A DNA stretch of 64,000 nucleotides from VAZQ01 sp045811525 (lineage in GTDB: Bacteria > Pseudomonadota > Alphaproteobacteria > Rhizobiales > Xanthobacteraceae), in the NCBI GenBank assembly GCA_045811525.1, contig JBJMTV010000041.1, forward strand, positions 1-64,000, in the 5' to 3' direction. The notes under the pieces were generated by a model. It did no database searches. It was not told the DNA's origin and saw only the letters and a program-made list of their open reading frames with translations. Shown here one piece after another: positions 25,330-33,691 of the stretch; positions within the stretch are counted from its first letter, which is position 1, and every line of letters begins with the position of its first letter. The translations under genes and the position numbers were made by a program.

Positions 25330-26523
25330 ATGCAAAGCAAAGATGGGATGGTTTCGGTAGACCTCGCGCGAGGCGCCGCCGCCCTTTCGGTGTTCGCCTA
25401 CCATTTCCAGGTTGGCTCTATCCTCGCCAAGTATACGGGTATTCCTGGCTTCCTCCTGATCCACCTGCCGGGCGCGCTCTATGGCGTGCCGCTCTTCTTC
25501 GCCATCAGCGGATACTGCATTCATAGGTCCGAATGGAGCCGGCTGCTTAGAGGGGAGTCCTTCAACGCTCGCGGCTATATGTCCCGGCGATTCTGGCGGC
25601 TTTATCCCGCCTACCTTGCCGCGCTCATACTCTCATTGCTTGTGGGTCTCGCGGGCGGTCAGCTTCCGTCGTGGCGTGATGTCGTCGTCCACGTGACTAT
25701 GCTGCAAGGCTTTTCGGTCGATTCGTTCAACTCGATAAACCTGGTGCTTTGGACGCTGACGGTCGAGACGTGCTTTTACCTCGTATATCCCCTGTGGCTT
25801 CGATTCAGACTTCGATTTGGCCTATACCCCGCGGTCGGCCTAGCGGGGCTGGTTACGATCACCTCATGCGCGGCGACGAGCCTTGTGCCCTCGATCACCT
25901 ACCCGGTTCAATGGTTCTTTCTGAACTCGTGGGCTGGATGGATCGTCGGGGCGGCGCTGGCTGAAATTGTAAAGCCGAGTGGTCGCTTCTCAAGAGTGTG
26001 GCTGGCGTTCGGCGCAGTCGGGTGGCCGACGCTGATCTACCTCGAAACTGCGAATTTGATCGGACCGCGCCAGATCGCCTTTGAGATCCTGGCGCGGGTG
26101 GTGCTGTGCGCCTGGCTGCTCACATTTCTTATCGTCAATGACTCACGGCTACCCCAGCTACCAGCACCCCTCAATCGTCTGGTGACATGGATCGTCAAGT
26201 GCGGCGTATTCAGCTATTCGCTGTATCTCTTGCACGAGCCTTTGATTGGTTTGAAGTTTTTGGTCGCAGACCTTTTCACCAACGTCGCGGCCAGGTCCGT
26301 CGTGCAGGTCGCATGGTTCCCGCTGATCCTTACAATCAGCTACGCCTCATACCGCGCCATCGAGCTCAGGTTCATGCGCAGGCGCGGGTCTTCGCCGCGG
26401 TCGCCGCCGCCCGTGGGGAGCGGGAGCGCGGAAGCCGAGACGGGCTGCGTCTCCTCCCAGGACGTGCCGGTGACGGCGGTCGTTGGAGCCGAGGTGACCT
26501 GCACCGCGAACGTCAGGGCGTGA
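25330..26523 (+). CDS. Acyltransferase_3 (OafA-type) membrane O-acyltransferase with a foreign C-terminal tail
   Basis: 397 aa from the ATG at 25330. It is a polytopic enzyme of the family that O-acetylates lipopolysaccharide, exopolysaccharide or Nod factors: VDLARGAAALSVFAYHF with the catalytic His, LFFAISGYCIH, RRFWRLYPAYLAALI, and about ten helices. The family part ends near residue 355 (SYRAIELRFMRRR). The last 40 or so residues (Ser/Pro/Ala/Thr-rich) are simply the antisense reading of a phage-like fragment on the other strand, so the original stop appears to have been lost at a junction near 26400. Starts at 25267 (GTG) and 25288 are possible. Phages often carry such acyltransferases for serotype conversion. 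Confidence 0.8.
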   Translation: MQSKDGMVSVDLARGAAALSVFAYHFQVGSILAKYTGIPGFLLIHLPGALYGVPLFFAISGYCIHRSEWSRLLRGESFNARGYMSRRFWRLYPAYLAALILSLLVGLAGGQLPSWRDVVVHVTMLQGFSVDSFNSINLVLWTLTVETCFYLVYPLWLRFRLRFGLYPAVGLAGLVTITSCAATSLVPSITYPVQWFFLNSWAGWIVGAALAEIVKPSGRFSRVWLAFGAVGWPTLIYLETANLIGPRQIAFEILARVVLCAWLLTFLIVNDSRLPQLPAPLNRLVTWIVKCGVFSYSLYLLHEPLIGLKFLVADLFTNVAARSVVQVAWFPLILTISYASYRAIELRFMRRRGSSPRSPPPVGSGSAEAETGCVSSQDVPVTAVVGAEVTCTANVRA

Positions 26524-26690
26524 GACCGGACCGAGGGGAGCGAGACGGAAACAGCGGCCTGATCGGAGGCGATCACCACGGGCAAGGATGCGGACGAAGC
26601 TGCGGAGCCAAGCGCCGGAATCTTCCCGAGCAGCCCCTTGACGAGAGCGATCAGCGAGAAGGTCCCGCCATAGGTGGTTGCGGCGGAGTC
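26400..26690 (-). pseudogene. Remnant of a phage tail-fibre-like gene abutting tRNA-Val
   Basis: The minus-strand frame from 26690 to about 26400 reads TTYGGTFSLIALVKGLLGKI, then ASLPVVIASDQAAVSV and WEETQPVSASALPLPTG. The segments LPVVIASDQ.AV and QPVSA.ALPLPTG are, from memory, hallmarks of repetitive tail-associated proteins in phages and prophages. There is a stop right upstream (26691-26693) and no ATG, and the family-like sequence stops where the acyltransferase begins. It is therefore an internal piece with both ends missing. It lies 35 bp from the 3' end of tRNA-Val, a classic integration target. Confidence 0.5.
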
Positions 26691-26724
26691 TCACCCATGT
26701 GTCCGGGTCGGACAATCGGACAAA

Positions 26725-26800
26725 TGGTGGGCGGTGACGGACTCGAACCGCCGACATCCTGCGTGTAAAGCAGGCGCTCTACCAACTGAGCTAACCGCCC
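26725..26800 (-). tRNA. tRNA-Val (TAC)
   Basis: 76-nt minus-strand cloverleaf: acceptor GGGCGGT/ACCGCCC, D arm GCTC/GAGC, anticodon stem CCTGC/GCAGG around TTTACAC (anticodon TAC), T arm GGCGG/CCGTC around TTCGAGT, discriminator A, and encoded CCA at 26725-26727. Confidence 0.97.
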
Positions 26801-26863
26801 TAGCCCCACCTTTATCGCTGCCGGCTCCGCAGAGGCAAGGTGCGGGGCCGTCCTCTTGCAGTG

Positions 26864-27835
26864 CTATTGCGCGCGAATACCCAAGATCTTGACCAAGTCC
26901 ACCATGGCTGCGGTCTCGTGCACCATCAACTCATGCATCTCATCAGGCGTGCTCGTGACAATGGGCGTACCATTCTCGGCCAGACGTCGGATCAGATCCC
27001 CGTCGCGTGACGCCTTGATGAATTCAGCGTTGAGCCTGCCCACCAGAGCCGCAGACATCGCGGGAGGTGCGGCCAGGCCGAACCAGTTCGCCACCTTTTC
27101 CTTGCCATAGCCAAGCGCAGCCAGCGTAGGGACCTCGGGCAGAGCAGGCCAGCGCTGTTCCGCGTCCACGGCAAGGGCGCGCAGCTTTTTCTCGGCCAGG
27201 AATGTGCGCGACGTCGACAGGGTGACCACGGCGAAATCGACGCGGCCGGTCAACACATCGGTCATCATCGGTGCTCCGCCGCGGTAATGGACCGCTTGCA
27301 CGGGAACGTTTCCGGCGAGCGCGAGCCGCGCGCCAAGGAGATGCGCGGGCGAACCCAGCCCTGGCGTTCCCATGGCAAGCCCCCCAGGGCGAGCACGTCC
27401 AATGTCGAACAATTGCGCGAGAGTCGTTGCCGGGCTGTCAGGCGGCACCACCACGGCGACCACGCTGTTGAAGAGTAATGTAACGAAGGTGAATCCCTGC
27501 ACCGGATCGTAGGGTGCCGAACCCATCGCAGCCACGGTTGCGTGTTGCGACCCTGAAAACACCAGCAAGGTATATCCGTCGGCCGGCGCGTTCTGCACTG
27601 AGGCCGCGGCAACGGCGCCCCCGGCAGCAGGACGATTCTCGATGTTGATGCGTTGTCCTACATTGCGCGACACCACTTCGGCATAAAGCCGCGCGGTCAC
27701 ATCCGTGATGCCGCCTGCAGCCAGGCCCACCATTATCGTGATCGGCTTGCTCGGGAATTCCTCGGCACTTGCAGGCTGACGATAGGACCAGCCGATCAGT
27801 CCGAGTGCTATGAGGAGGCCGGTGACCGACTGCAT
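26864..27835 (-). CDS. Bug/TTT-type periplasmic solute-binding receptor
   Basis: 323 aa from the ATG at 27835, giving a signal-peptide-like helix (SVTGLLIALGLIGWSYRQPA) before the family start FPSKPITIMVGLAAGGITDV. Other markers are RINIENRPAAGGAVAA, ADGYTLLVFS and VHYRGGAPMMTDVLTGRVDF. Bug proteins bind small carboxylates and usually work with TctA/TctB permeases, none of which is nearby, so this is an orphan receptor of unknown ligand. A longer frame starting at 27934 would add an unusual 33-residue N-terminus. Confidence 0.88.
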   Translation of the reverse strand: MQSVTGLLIALGLIGWSYRQPASAEEFPSKPITIMVGLAAGGITDVTARLYAEVVSRNVGQRINIENRPAAGGAVAAASVQNAPADGYTLLVFSGSQHATVAAMGSAPYDPVQGFTFVTLLFNSVVAVVVPPDSPATTLAQLFDIGRARPGGLAMGTPGLGSPAHLLGARLALAGNVPVQAVHYRGGAPMMTDVLTGRVDFAVVTLSTSRTFLAEKKLRALAVDAEQRWPALPEVPTLAALGYGKEKVANWFGLAAPPAMSAALVGRLNAEFIKASRDGDLIRRLAENGTPIVTSTPDEMHELMVHETAAMVDLVKILGIRAQ

Positions 27836-27940
27836 GAAATTGGTCGCCTTTGCTGGAGACGGAGAGAACGTGGCGGCACCTTGCGGCACCGCCACGTTAC
27901 TACTCCTCTTAAGTCCGCGAATAGCGACACTCACGCACGA

Positions 27941-28381
27941 TCATGCGGCGGGTGGTCTGCTCCTCGTGGCACTCTTGGGCGCAGCCCGGAAACCGGCTGT
28001 AACTGACTCCTTCTCGCACATATAGGCCCCCTGCTTTGTGGTTCCGTAGCGTGGGCTATCGGCTGCATGGAAGAAGCGCGAGCGCAGATTGACCCATACG
28101 ACCGGCTCTGCAGCGCAGCTCGCTTTCGCCTCGGCCTCACTCGCAAACTGAGCTTTGCCGAGAGGTAGTGACTGGCGCGACGACGCCGTCGGGGCTGGGA
28201 GGCCCCTGCACTCCGCGACGAAACCGCGCCTGCTTTTCCCGCTAGCCTGAATGGCAGCCTTGTTCGCAGCCCATTCGTCACTGCATTCCCGCGCCGTCTT
28301 GTGTTGCGCCAGAACCACGTCTGGCGCCGTAAGCATGGTAAGGCCGGCCAGGCAGAGGGCAACTGTCAGCTTAAGTGTCAT
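27941..28381 (-). CDS. Small secreted protein with two cysteine-containing segments
   Basis: 146 aa. Signal peptide (VALCLAGLTMLTAPDVVLAQ); then ARECSDEWAANKAAIQASGK ending in a second Cys (FVAECRG); then a linker; then EAEAKASCAAEPVVWVN and YGTTKQGAYMCEKESVTAG. The last block resembles a domain (WVN...Y/FH...YG.TK.G..MCE..A...G.R) common in secreted proteins of Bradyrhizobium relatives. Function is unknown. The ATG at 28381 is chosen because it begins the signal peptide. It lies downstream of lon but after a terminator, so it is probably transcribed alone. Confidence 0.75.
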   Translation of the reverse strand: MTLKLTVALCLAGLTMLTAPDVVLAQHKTARECSDEWAANKAAIQASGKSRRGFVAECRGLPAPTASSRQSLPLGKAQFASEAEAKASCAAEPVVWVNLRSRFFHAADSPRYGTTKQGAYMCEKESVTAGFRAAPKSATRSRPPAA

Positions 28382-28553
28382 AGCACTTGTCTCCCGTAAG
28401 CACCCGTTATGTCGAGGGTTTGTCCCTAAGAGGATGCAGATCCGATACGCGGGCCGCTCTGCGGCCGGCCACCAGTGTGTTCCAGCAGCAGGCTTATGTT
28501 CCCTGTTTGTTCTACAGTTGTCAAGGGCGGCACGACCCCAGACGGCTGCGCCG

Positions 28554-28585
28554 TAAGCACGAAAGGCGGCGCTGGTGCGCCGCCT
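28554..28585 (-). terminator. Terminator downstream of lon
   Basis: AGGCGGCGC/GCGCCGCCT forms a 9-bp GC-rich stem with a TGGT loop (28564-28585). On the minus strand it is followed by TTTCGTGCTT. It lies 25 bp past the lon stop. Confidence 0.7.
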
Positions 28586-28610
28586 CTCTTCGTCAGTAGC
28601 TCGGTCGCAC

Positions 28611-31052
28611 TCAGTGAGCGGTGAGGATTGATGACTCTTCCTCGACCGGTGGCTCGGTAGCGACCGAGGTTTCGGTCGGCTTAGCCTTCTCCTCATCCCA
28701 CTCGATCGGCTCGGGCTTGCGAGTCAACGCCCGCGCCAGCACCTCGTCCATCCTCGAGACTGGTATGATCTCCAGGCCTTTCTTGATGCTCTCGCTAATC
28801 TCCACAAGGTCCTTGGCATTCTCCTCCGGGATCAGCACCGTCTTCATCCCACCGCGGGAGGCTGCCAGAAGCTTCTCCTTGAGACCGCCGATCGGCAGCA
28901 CACGGCCGCGCAAAGTGATCTCTCCGGTCATTGCCACGTCGCGTCGCACGGAGATCCCCGTCATCACCGAGACGATGGCAGTCACCATGGCCACGCCGGC
29001 GGAGGGGCCATCTTTTGGGGTCGCCCCTTCAGGCACGTGCACGTGAATGTCCTTCTTATCGAAGGACGGCGGCTCGATCCCGAAAGCAATAGCGCGCATC
29101 CGTACATAGGAGGCTGCCGCCGAGATCGACTCCTTCATCACGTCGCGCAAGTTGCCGGTCACCGTCATCTTGCCCTTGCCGGGCATCATGGCCGCTTCGA
29201 TCGTGAGCAGCTCGCCGCCCACATCGGTCCAGGCCAACCCGGTAACCACGCCGACCTGATCCTCGTCCTCGACCTCGCCATAGCGATACTTGGGTACGCC
29301 GAGATAATCCGACACGGTTTTGCCGGTGACCGTGATTGACGCTTTCCTAGTTAAGGTCAGCTCTTTGACCGCTTTCCGGATCAGGTTGGAGAGCTCGCGC
29401 TCCAGATTGCGAACGCCAGCCTCTCGCGTGTACCGCCGTATCAACAGCAGCAACGCCTCGTCGTCGATCGACCACTCAGCGGGCGTCAGACCATGCTTGG
29501 AAATAGCGTGCGGGATGAGGTGCTTGCGCGCAATCTCGACCTTCTCGTCCTCGGTATATCCGGCTATCCGGATGATCTCCATGCGGTCCATCAACGGCGG
29601 CGGGATGTTCAGCGTGTTCGCCGTGGTAATGAACATCACATTCGAAAGGTCGTAATCGACCTCGAGATAGTGATCACTGAAGGTGTGGTTCTGCTCAGGG
29701 TCGAGGACCTCAAGCAGGGCCGACGATGGATCGCCGCGGAAGTCGGCCCCCATCTTGTCCACCTCGTCCAGGAGGAAGAGCGGGTTTGACGACTTCGCCT
29801 TGCGCATCGATTGAATGATCTTGCCTGGCATCGACCCGATATAGGTGCGTCGGTGTCCGCGGATTTCGGCCTCATCGCGCACGCCGCCGAGCGAGACACG
29901 GACGAAGTCGCGACCGGTGGCGCGGGCAATCGACTTGCCAAGCGACGTCTTGCCGACGCCGGGTGGGCCGACGAGGCACAGAATCGGGCCGGTCAGCTTG
30001 TTGGCCCGCTGCTGCACAGCCAGGTACTCGACGATCCGCTCCTTGACCTTCTCGAGGCCAAAGTGATCGGCATCCAGAATTTCCTGGGCGAGCTTGAGGT
30101 CCTTCTTGACCTTGCTCTTCTTGTTCCACGGAATGGACAGCAGCCAATCGAGATAGTTGCGCACGACTGTCGCCTCGGCCGACATCGGTGACATCTGCCG
30201 CAGCTTCTTCAGCTCATGCTGAGCCTTTTCACGGGCTTCCTTCGAAAGCTTCGTGCGTTTGATCTTCTCCTCGATCTCAGCGAGCTCGTCCTTGCCTTCC
30301 TCGTCGCCGAGCTCCTTCTGAATGGCCTTCATTTGCTCATTCAGGTAGTACTCGCGCTGCGTCTTCTCCATTTGCCGTTTGACGCGCGTGCGAATGCGCT
30401 TCTCGACCTGCAGCACGGAGATCTCGCTCTCCATGAGACCAAGCACCTTTTCCAGGCGCTCAGTAACGGAGGGTGTCTCGAGGATCAGCTGCTTGTCGGG
30501 AATCTTGACCGCCAGATGCGAGGCGACGGTATCGGCGAGCTTGGCGTAATCGTCGATCTGCTGGACCACGCCAACCACTTCTGGCGATACCTTCTTGTTG
30601 AGCTTGACGTAGTTTTCGAACTCGTTGACGACCGAACGCGCGAGCGCCTCGGCTTCCACCTGCTCGCCGCTCGAATCGGCAAGTACCAGGGCGTCTGCCT
30701 CGTAGTATTCGACCCGCGGCGTATAGCTTTGCACCTTCGCGCGCGCAGCGCCCTCGACCAGCACCTTGACCGTGCCGTCCGGCAACTTGAGGAGCTGCAG
30801 GACGCTGGCAAGCGTCCCGACCTCGTAAATAGCGCCGATTGCGGGGTCGTCGTCGGATGCGTTCTTCTGCGTGGCGAGCAGAATGAAAGTGTCGGAACGC
30901 ATCACCTCTTCCAACGCCTTGATGGATTTTTCACGCCCGACGAAGAGGGGCACGATCATATGCGGGAAGACAACAATGTCACGCAGCGGCAAAACCGGAT
31001 AGGACCGGGTTTCGCCCGGGATGAGGGGTTGCTTTGGCTTAGCGCTGGTCAT
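28611..31052 (-). CDS. lon: ATP-dependent protease Lon
   Basis: 813 aa cytoplasmic AAA+ serine protease that degrades misfolded and regulatory proteins. The N-terminal LON substrate domain (SYPVLPLRDIVVFPHMIVPL), a coiled-coil middle (REYYLNEQMKAIQKELGDEE), Walker A (GPPGVGKTSLGKS), Walker B (LFLLDEVDKMG) and the Ser/Lys proteolytic dyad (KDGPSAGVAM and GGLKEKLLAA) are all present. A Glu/Thr-rich tail ends the protein. It is downstream of clpX in the conserved tig-clpP-clpX-lon order. Confidence 0.98.
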   Translation of the reverse strand: MTSAKPKQPLIPGETRSYPVLPLRDIVVFPHMIVPLFVGREKSIKALEEVMRSDTFILLATQKNASDDDPAIGAIYEVGTLASVLQLLKLPDGTVKVLVEGAARAKVQSYTPRVEYYEADALVLADSSGEQVEAEALARSVVNEFENYVKLNKKVSPEVVGVVQQIDDYAKLADTVASHLAVKIPDKQLILETPSVTERLEKVLGLMESEISVLQVEKRIRTRVKRQMEKTQREYYLNEQMKAIQKELGDEEGKDELAEIEEKIKRTKLSKEAREKAQHELKKLRQMSPMSAEATVVRNYLDWLLSIPWNKKSKVKKDLKLAQEILDADHFGLEKVKERIVEYLAVQQRANKLTGPILCLVGPPGVGKTSLGKSIARATGRDFVRVSLGGVRDEAEIRGHRRTYIGSMPGKIIQSMRKAKSSNPLFLLDEVDKMGADFRGDPSSALLEVLDPEQNHTFSDHYLEVDYDLSNVMFITTANTLNIPPPLMDRMEIIRIAGYTEDEKVEIARKHLIPHAISKHGLTPAEWSIDDEALLLLIRRYTREAGVRNLERELSNLIRKAVKELTLTRKASITVTGKTVSDYLGVPKYRYGEVEDEDQVGVVTGLAWTDVGGELLTIEAAMMPGKGKMTVTGNLRDVMKESISAAASYVRMRAIAFGIEPPSFDKKDIHVHVPEGATPKDGPSAGVAMVTAIVSVMTGISVRRDVAMTGEITLRGRVLPIGGLKEKLLAASRGGMKTVLIPEENAKDLVEISESIKKGLEIIPVSRMDEVLARALTRKPEPIEWDEEKAKPTETSVATEPPVEEESSILTAH

Positions 31053-31357
31053 GGGCCCGAGTCCTTATTGTTGTGCCCCTCGTCCCTGACCCGCGGGCTG
31101 CGGCGTCACGAACGAGTGCCGGGTGGGCCGGGAAGGGAAGACACGGGCCTCTGAAGGGCGGGTCCGTGCGCCGGAGGGTGGGTACGAAACCCTCCCCGGG
31201 ATTTCGGTCCGATAGTTCGTACGCTTTTCGTTCGAGCTTGATAGGTGGCGACGCGTCGCATGGGAGTCAAGCAAGCCCCCAAATGCGAGCAAATTAGGGG
31301 CGAGGGAACCGACAGCCCGGCTAAGTATGGCCGAATCAGGCCGAGTGCGCGCGGCGC
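31053..31357. other. Intergenic region between clpX and lon
   Basis: About 305 bp that should contain the lon promoter and leader. GGAGGGT/ACCCTCC (around 31176-31199) forms a 7-bp hairpin in the leader. I could not place a convincing sigma-32 promoter by eye. No gene is supported on either strand. Confidence 0.45.
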
Positions 31358-32626
31358 TCAGGCGCTGGCGTCGCCGGTACGGTCAGCCCGGTCCGCATAG
31401 ATGTAGAGCGGCCGCGCCGTGCCCTCGACCACCTCACGCGAGATCACGACCTCCTCCACGCCTTCCAGGCTGGGCAGATCGAACATCGTGTCGAGCAGAA
31501 TGCCTTCCATTATGGAGCGCAGCCCCCTCGCCCCGGTCTTGCGATCAATTGCCTTGCGAGCGATTGCGCCGAGCGCTTCCTCTGCCAAGCTGAGATCGAT
31601 TGACTCCATCTCGAACAGGCGTTGGTACTGCTTCACCAGAGCGTTCTTCGGCTGCGTCAGGATCAACTTGAGAGAAGCCTCGTCGAGATCTTCGAGGGTG
31701 GCGACGACGGGCAGGCGGCCAACGAACTCGGGAATGAGGCCATATTTGAGGAGATCCTCCGGCTCAACGTCGCGAAAGATCTCGCCGGCCTTGCGGTCCT
31801 CTGGGGCCATGACCTTCGCACTGAAGCCGATGGAGGTGGACCGGCCACGGGCGGAGATAATCTTCTCCAGCCCGGCAAACGCACCCCCGCACACGAACAG
31901 GATATTGGTCGTGTCTACCTGCAGGAACTCCTGCTGCGGGTGCTTGCGCCCGCCCTGCGGCGGCACTGACGCAATTGTGCCTTCCATGATTTTCAGGAGC
32001 GCCTGCTGCACACCTTCGCCGGAGACGTCGCGGGTAATCGAGGGGTTGTCCGACTTGCGCGAGATTTTGTCGATCTCGTCGATATAGACGATTCCGCGCT
32101 GCGCCCGCTCAACATTGTAATCCGCCGACTGCAGCAGCTTCAGGATAATGTTTTCGACATCCTCGCCAACATAGCCAGCCTCGGTCAGCGTGGTCGCATC
32201 CGCCATTGTGAATGGGACGTCGAGGATACGCGCGAGCGTCTGCGCGAGCAGCGTCTTGCCGGATCCGGTCGGTCCGATCAGCAGAATGTTCGACTTGGCA
32301 AGCTCGACGTCGTTATGTTTCGTCTGATGGTTCAACCGCTTGTAGTGATTGTGGACCGCCACCGAGAGCACCTTCTTGGCATGGTCCTGCCCAATCACAT
32401 AATCATCGAGAACTTTTCGGATCTCTTTCGGAGTGGGAATTCCGTCGCGCGACTTCACCAGCGAGGACTTGTTCTCCTCGCGGATGATGTCCATGCATAG
32501 CTCAACACACTCGTCGCAGATGAACACGGTCGGGCCCGCGATGAGCTTGCGCACTTCATGCTGGCTCTTGCCGCAGAACGAGCAGTAGAGCGTGTTCTTG
32601 GAGTCGCCACCGCCGGCCTTGCTCAT
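31358..32626 (-). CDS. clpX: ATP-dependent Clp protease ATPase subunit ClpX
   Basis: 422 aa from the ATG at 32626, preceded by GGAG with a 7-nt spacer. The zinc-binding domain (CSFCGKSQ, then CDECVELC), Walker A (GPTGSGKTLLAQ), Walker B (VYIDEIDKI) and the ClpP-docking IGF loop (STSIGFSAKV) are intact. It unfolds tagged substrates and feeds them to ClpP. It lies 240 bp downstream of clpP, so it may have its own promoter as well as read-through. Confidence 0.98.
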   Translation of the reverse strand: MSKAGGGDSKNTLYCSFCGKSQHEVRKLIAGPTVFICDECVELCMDIIREENKSSLVKSRDGIPTPKEIRKVLDDYVIGQDHAKKVLSVAVHNHYKRLNHQTKHNDVELAKSNILLIGPTGSGKTLLAQTLARILDVPFTMADATTLTEAGYVGEDVENIILKLLQSADYNVERAQRGIVYIDEIDKISRKSDNPSITRDVSGEGVQQALLKIMEGTIASVPPQGGRKHPQQEFLQVDTTNILFVCGGAFAGLEKIISARGRSTSIGFSAKVMAPEDRKAGEIFRDVEPEDLLKYGLIPEFVGRLPVVATLEDLDEASLKLILTQPKNALVKQYQRLFEMESIDLSLAEEALGAIARKAIDRKTGARGLRSIMEGILLDTMFDLPSLEGVEEVVISREVVEGTARPLYIYADRADRTGDASA

Positions 32627-32868
32627 CCCATGTCTCCGTCGGCCGGACATGTTCCGGAGCATCCGACCGCATTGCAGCAAACCATAACGCGGCCCTCTTT
32701 AAGAGTCCGTAGCCCCAAAGGCCCAGACTCTCCCGGGTTTTCGGAGGGCACTCCGCGCGGTCCCTCTAGCGAAGCACGGTACCCCAGCGACATCAAGATT
32801 CCATTAACAATGAAAATTCAAGCTGATGGCGACTTTTTGACGGCGCGGTGGAGGGCCCGGAGCGAAGG

Positions 32869-33507
32869 CTACACAATCTTCAACCCCGCCGGGTCCTCTG
32901 GTCGTTTGTTGATGACCTTATCGACCACTCCCCATTCGACTGCCATTTCACCGGTCAGGAAGTAGTCTCGCTCCAGCGCGTCTTCGATCTTCTTGAGCGA
33001 CTGGCCCGTGTGTTTCACGTAGATTTCATTGAGCCGGCGCTTGAGGTTCAGAATTTCCTGCGCGTGCAGCATGATGTCCGTGGCCTGCCCTTGGAACCCG
33101 CCAGACGGTTGGTGCAGCATGATGCGCGAATTCGGTAGTGCAAAACGCATGTCCTTGTGGCCAGCGGCGAGCAACAGCGATCCCATGGACGCTGCCTGGC
33201 CGATACACAAGGTGGACACCGCCGGCCGGACGAATTGCATCGTGTCATAGATGGCAAGGCCCGATGTCACCACTCCGCCGGGGGAGTTGATGTACATCGC
33301 TATTTCTTTCTTCGGATTGTCCGCCTCGAGGAACAGGAGCTGAGCGACAACGAGCGTGGCCATGCCGTCCTCGACGACCCCGCTGATGAAAATGATGCGC
33401 TCTTTGAGCAAGCGCGAAAAGATGTCATAGGCGCGCTCACCCCGATTGGTCTGCTCGACCACCATCGGCACGAGCGTGTTCATATAGGTCTGGTGAGGGT
33501 CTCGCAT
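32869..33507 (-). CDS. clpP: ATP-dependent Clp protease proteolytic subunit
   Basis: 212 aa serine protease that forms the tetradecameric chamber used by ClpX and ClpA. The catalytic Ser is in GQAASMGSLLL, the His in RIMLHQPSGG, and the Asp in the C-terminal part (ALERDYFLTG). The start is the ATG at 33507; the longer frame begins at a TTG. tig lies 184 bp upstream. Confidence 0.98.
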   Translation of the reverse strand: MRDPHQTYMNTLVPMVVEQTNRGERAYDIFSRLLKERIIFISGVVEDGMATLVVAQLLFLEADNPKKEIAMYINSPGGVVTSGLAIYDTMQFVRPAVSTLCIGQAASMGSLLLAAGHKDMRFALPNSRIMLHQPSGGFQGQATDIMLHAQEILNLKRRLNEIYVKHTGQSLKKIEDALERDYFLTGEMAVEWGVVDKVINKRPEDPAGLKIV

Positions 33508-33691
33508 GCTTAACCTGTCTGCCTGCAAAGCGGCGGGCTAAAACGCGTATGGCCGGTATAACGCCATGGCATCGTGGTGGACTGCCACAGATATACACGC
33601 CGGCTAGCGGTACAAGTCGCCTGGCGGCAGGCGGTGCGATGCGCAACGCCTCCAGAGGACGGCACGGCAGATTGCCAGGCGGCCCTGATGG

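Noticed and set aside
26187..26768. 193-codon plus-strand frame overlapping the acyltransferase end and tRNA-Val
   Set aside because: Arg/Gly-rich, runs through the tRNA, no recognisable domain.
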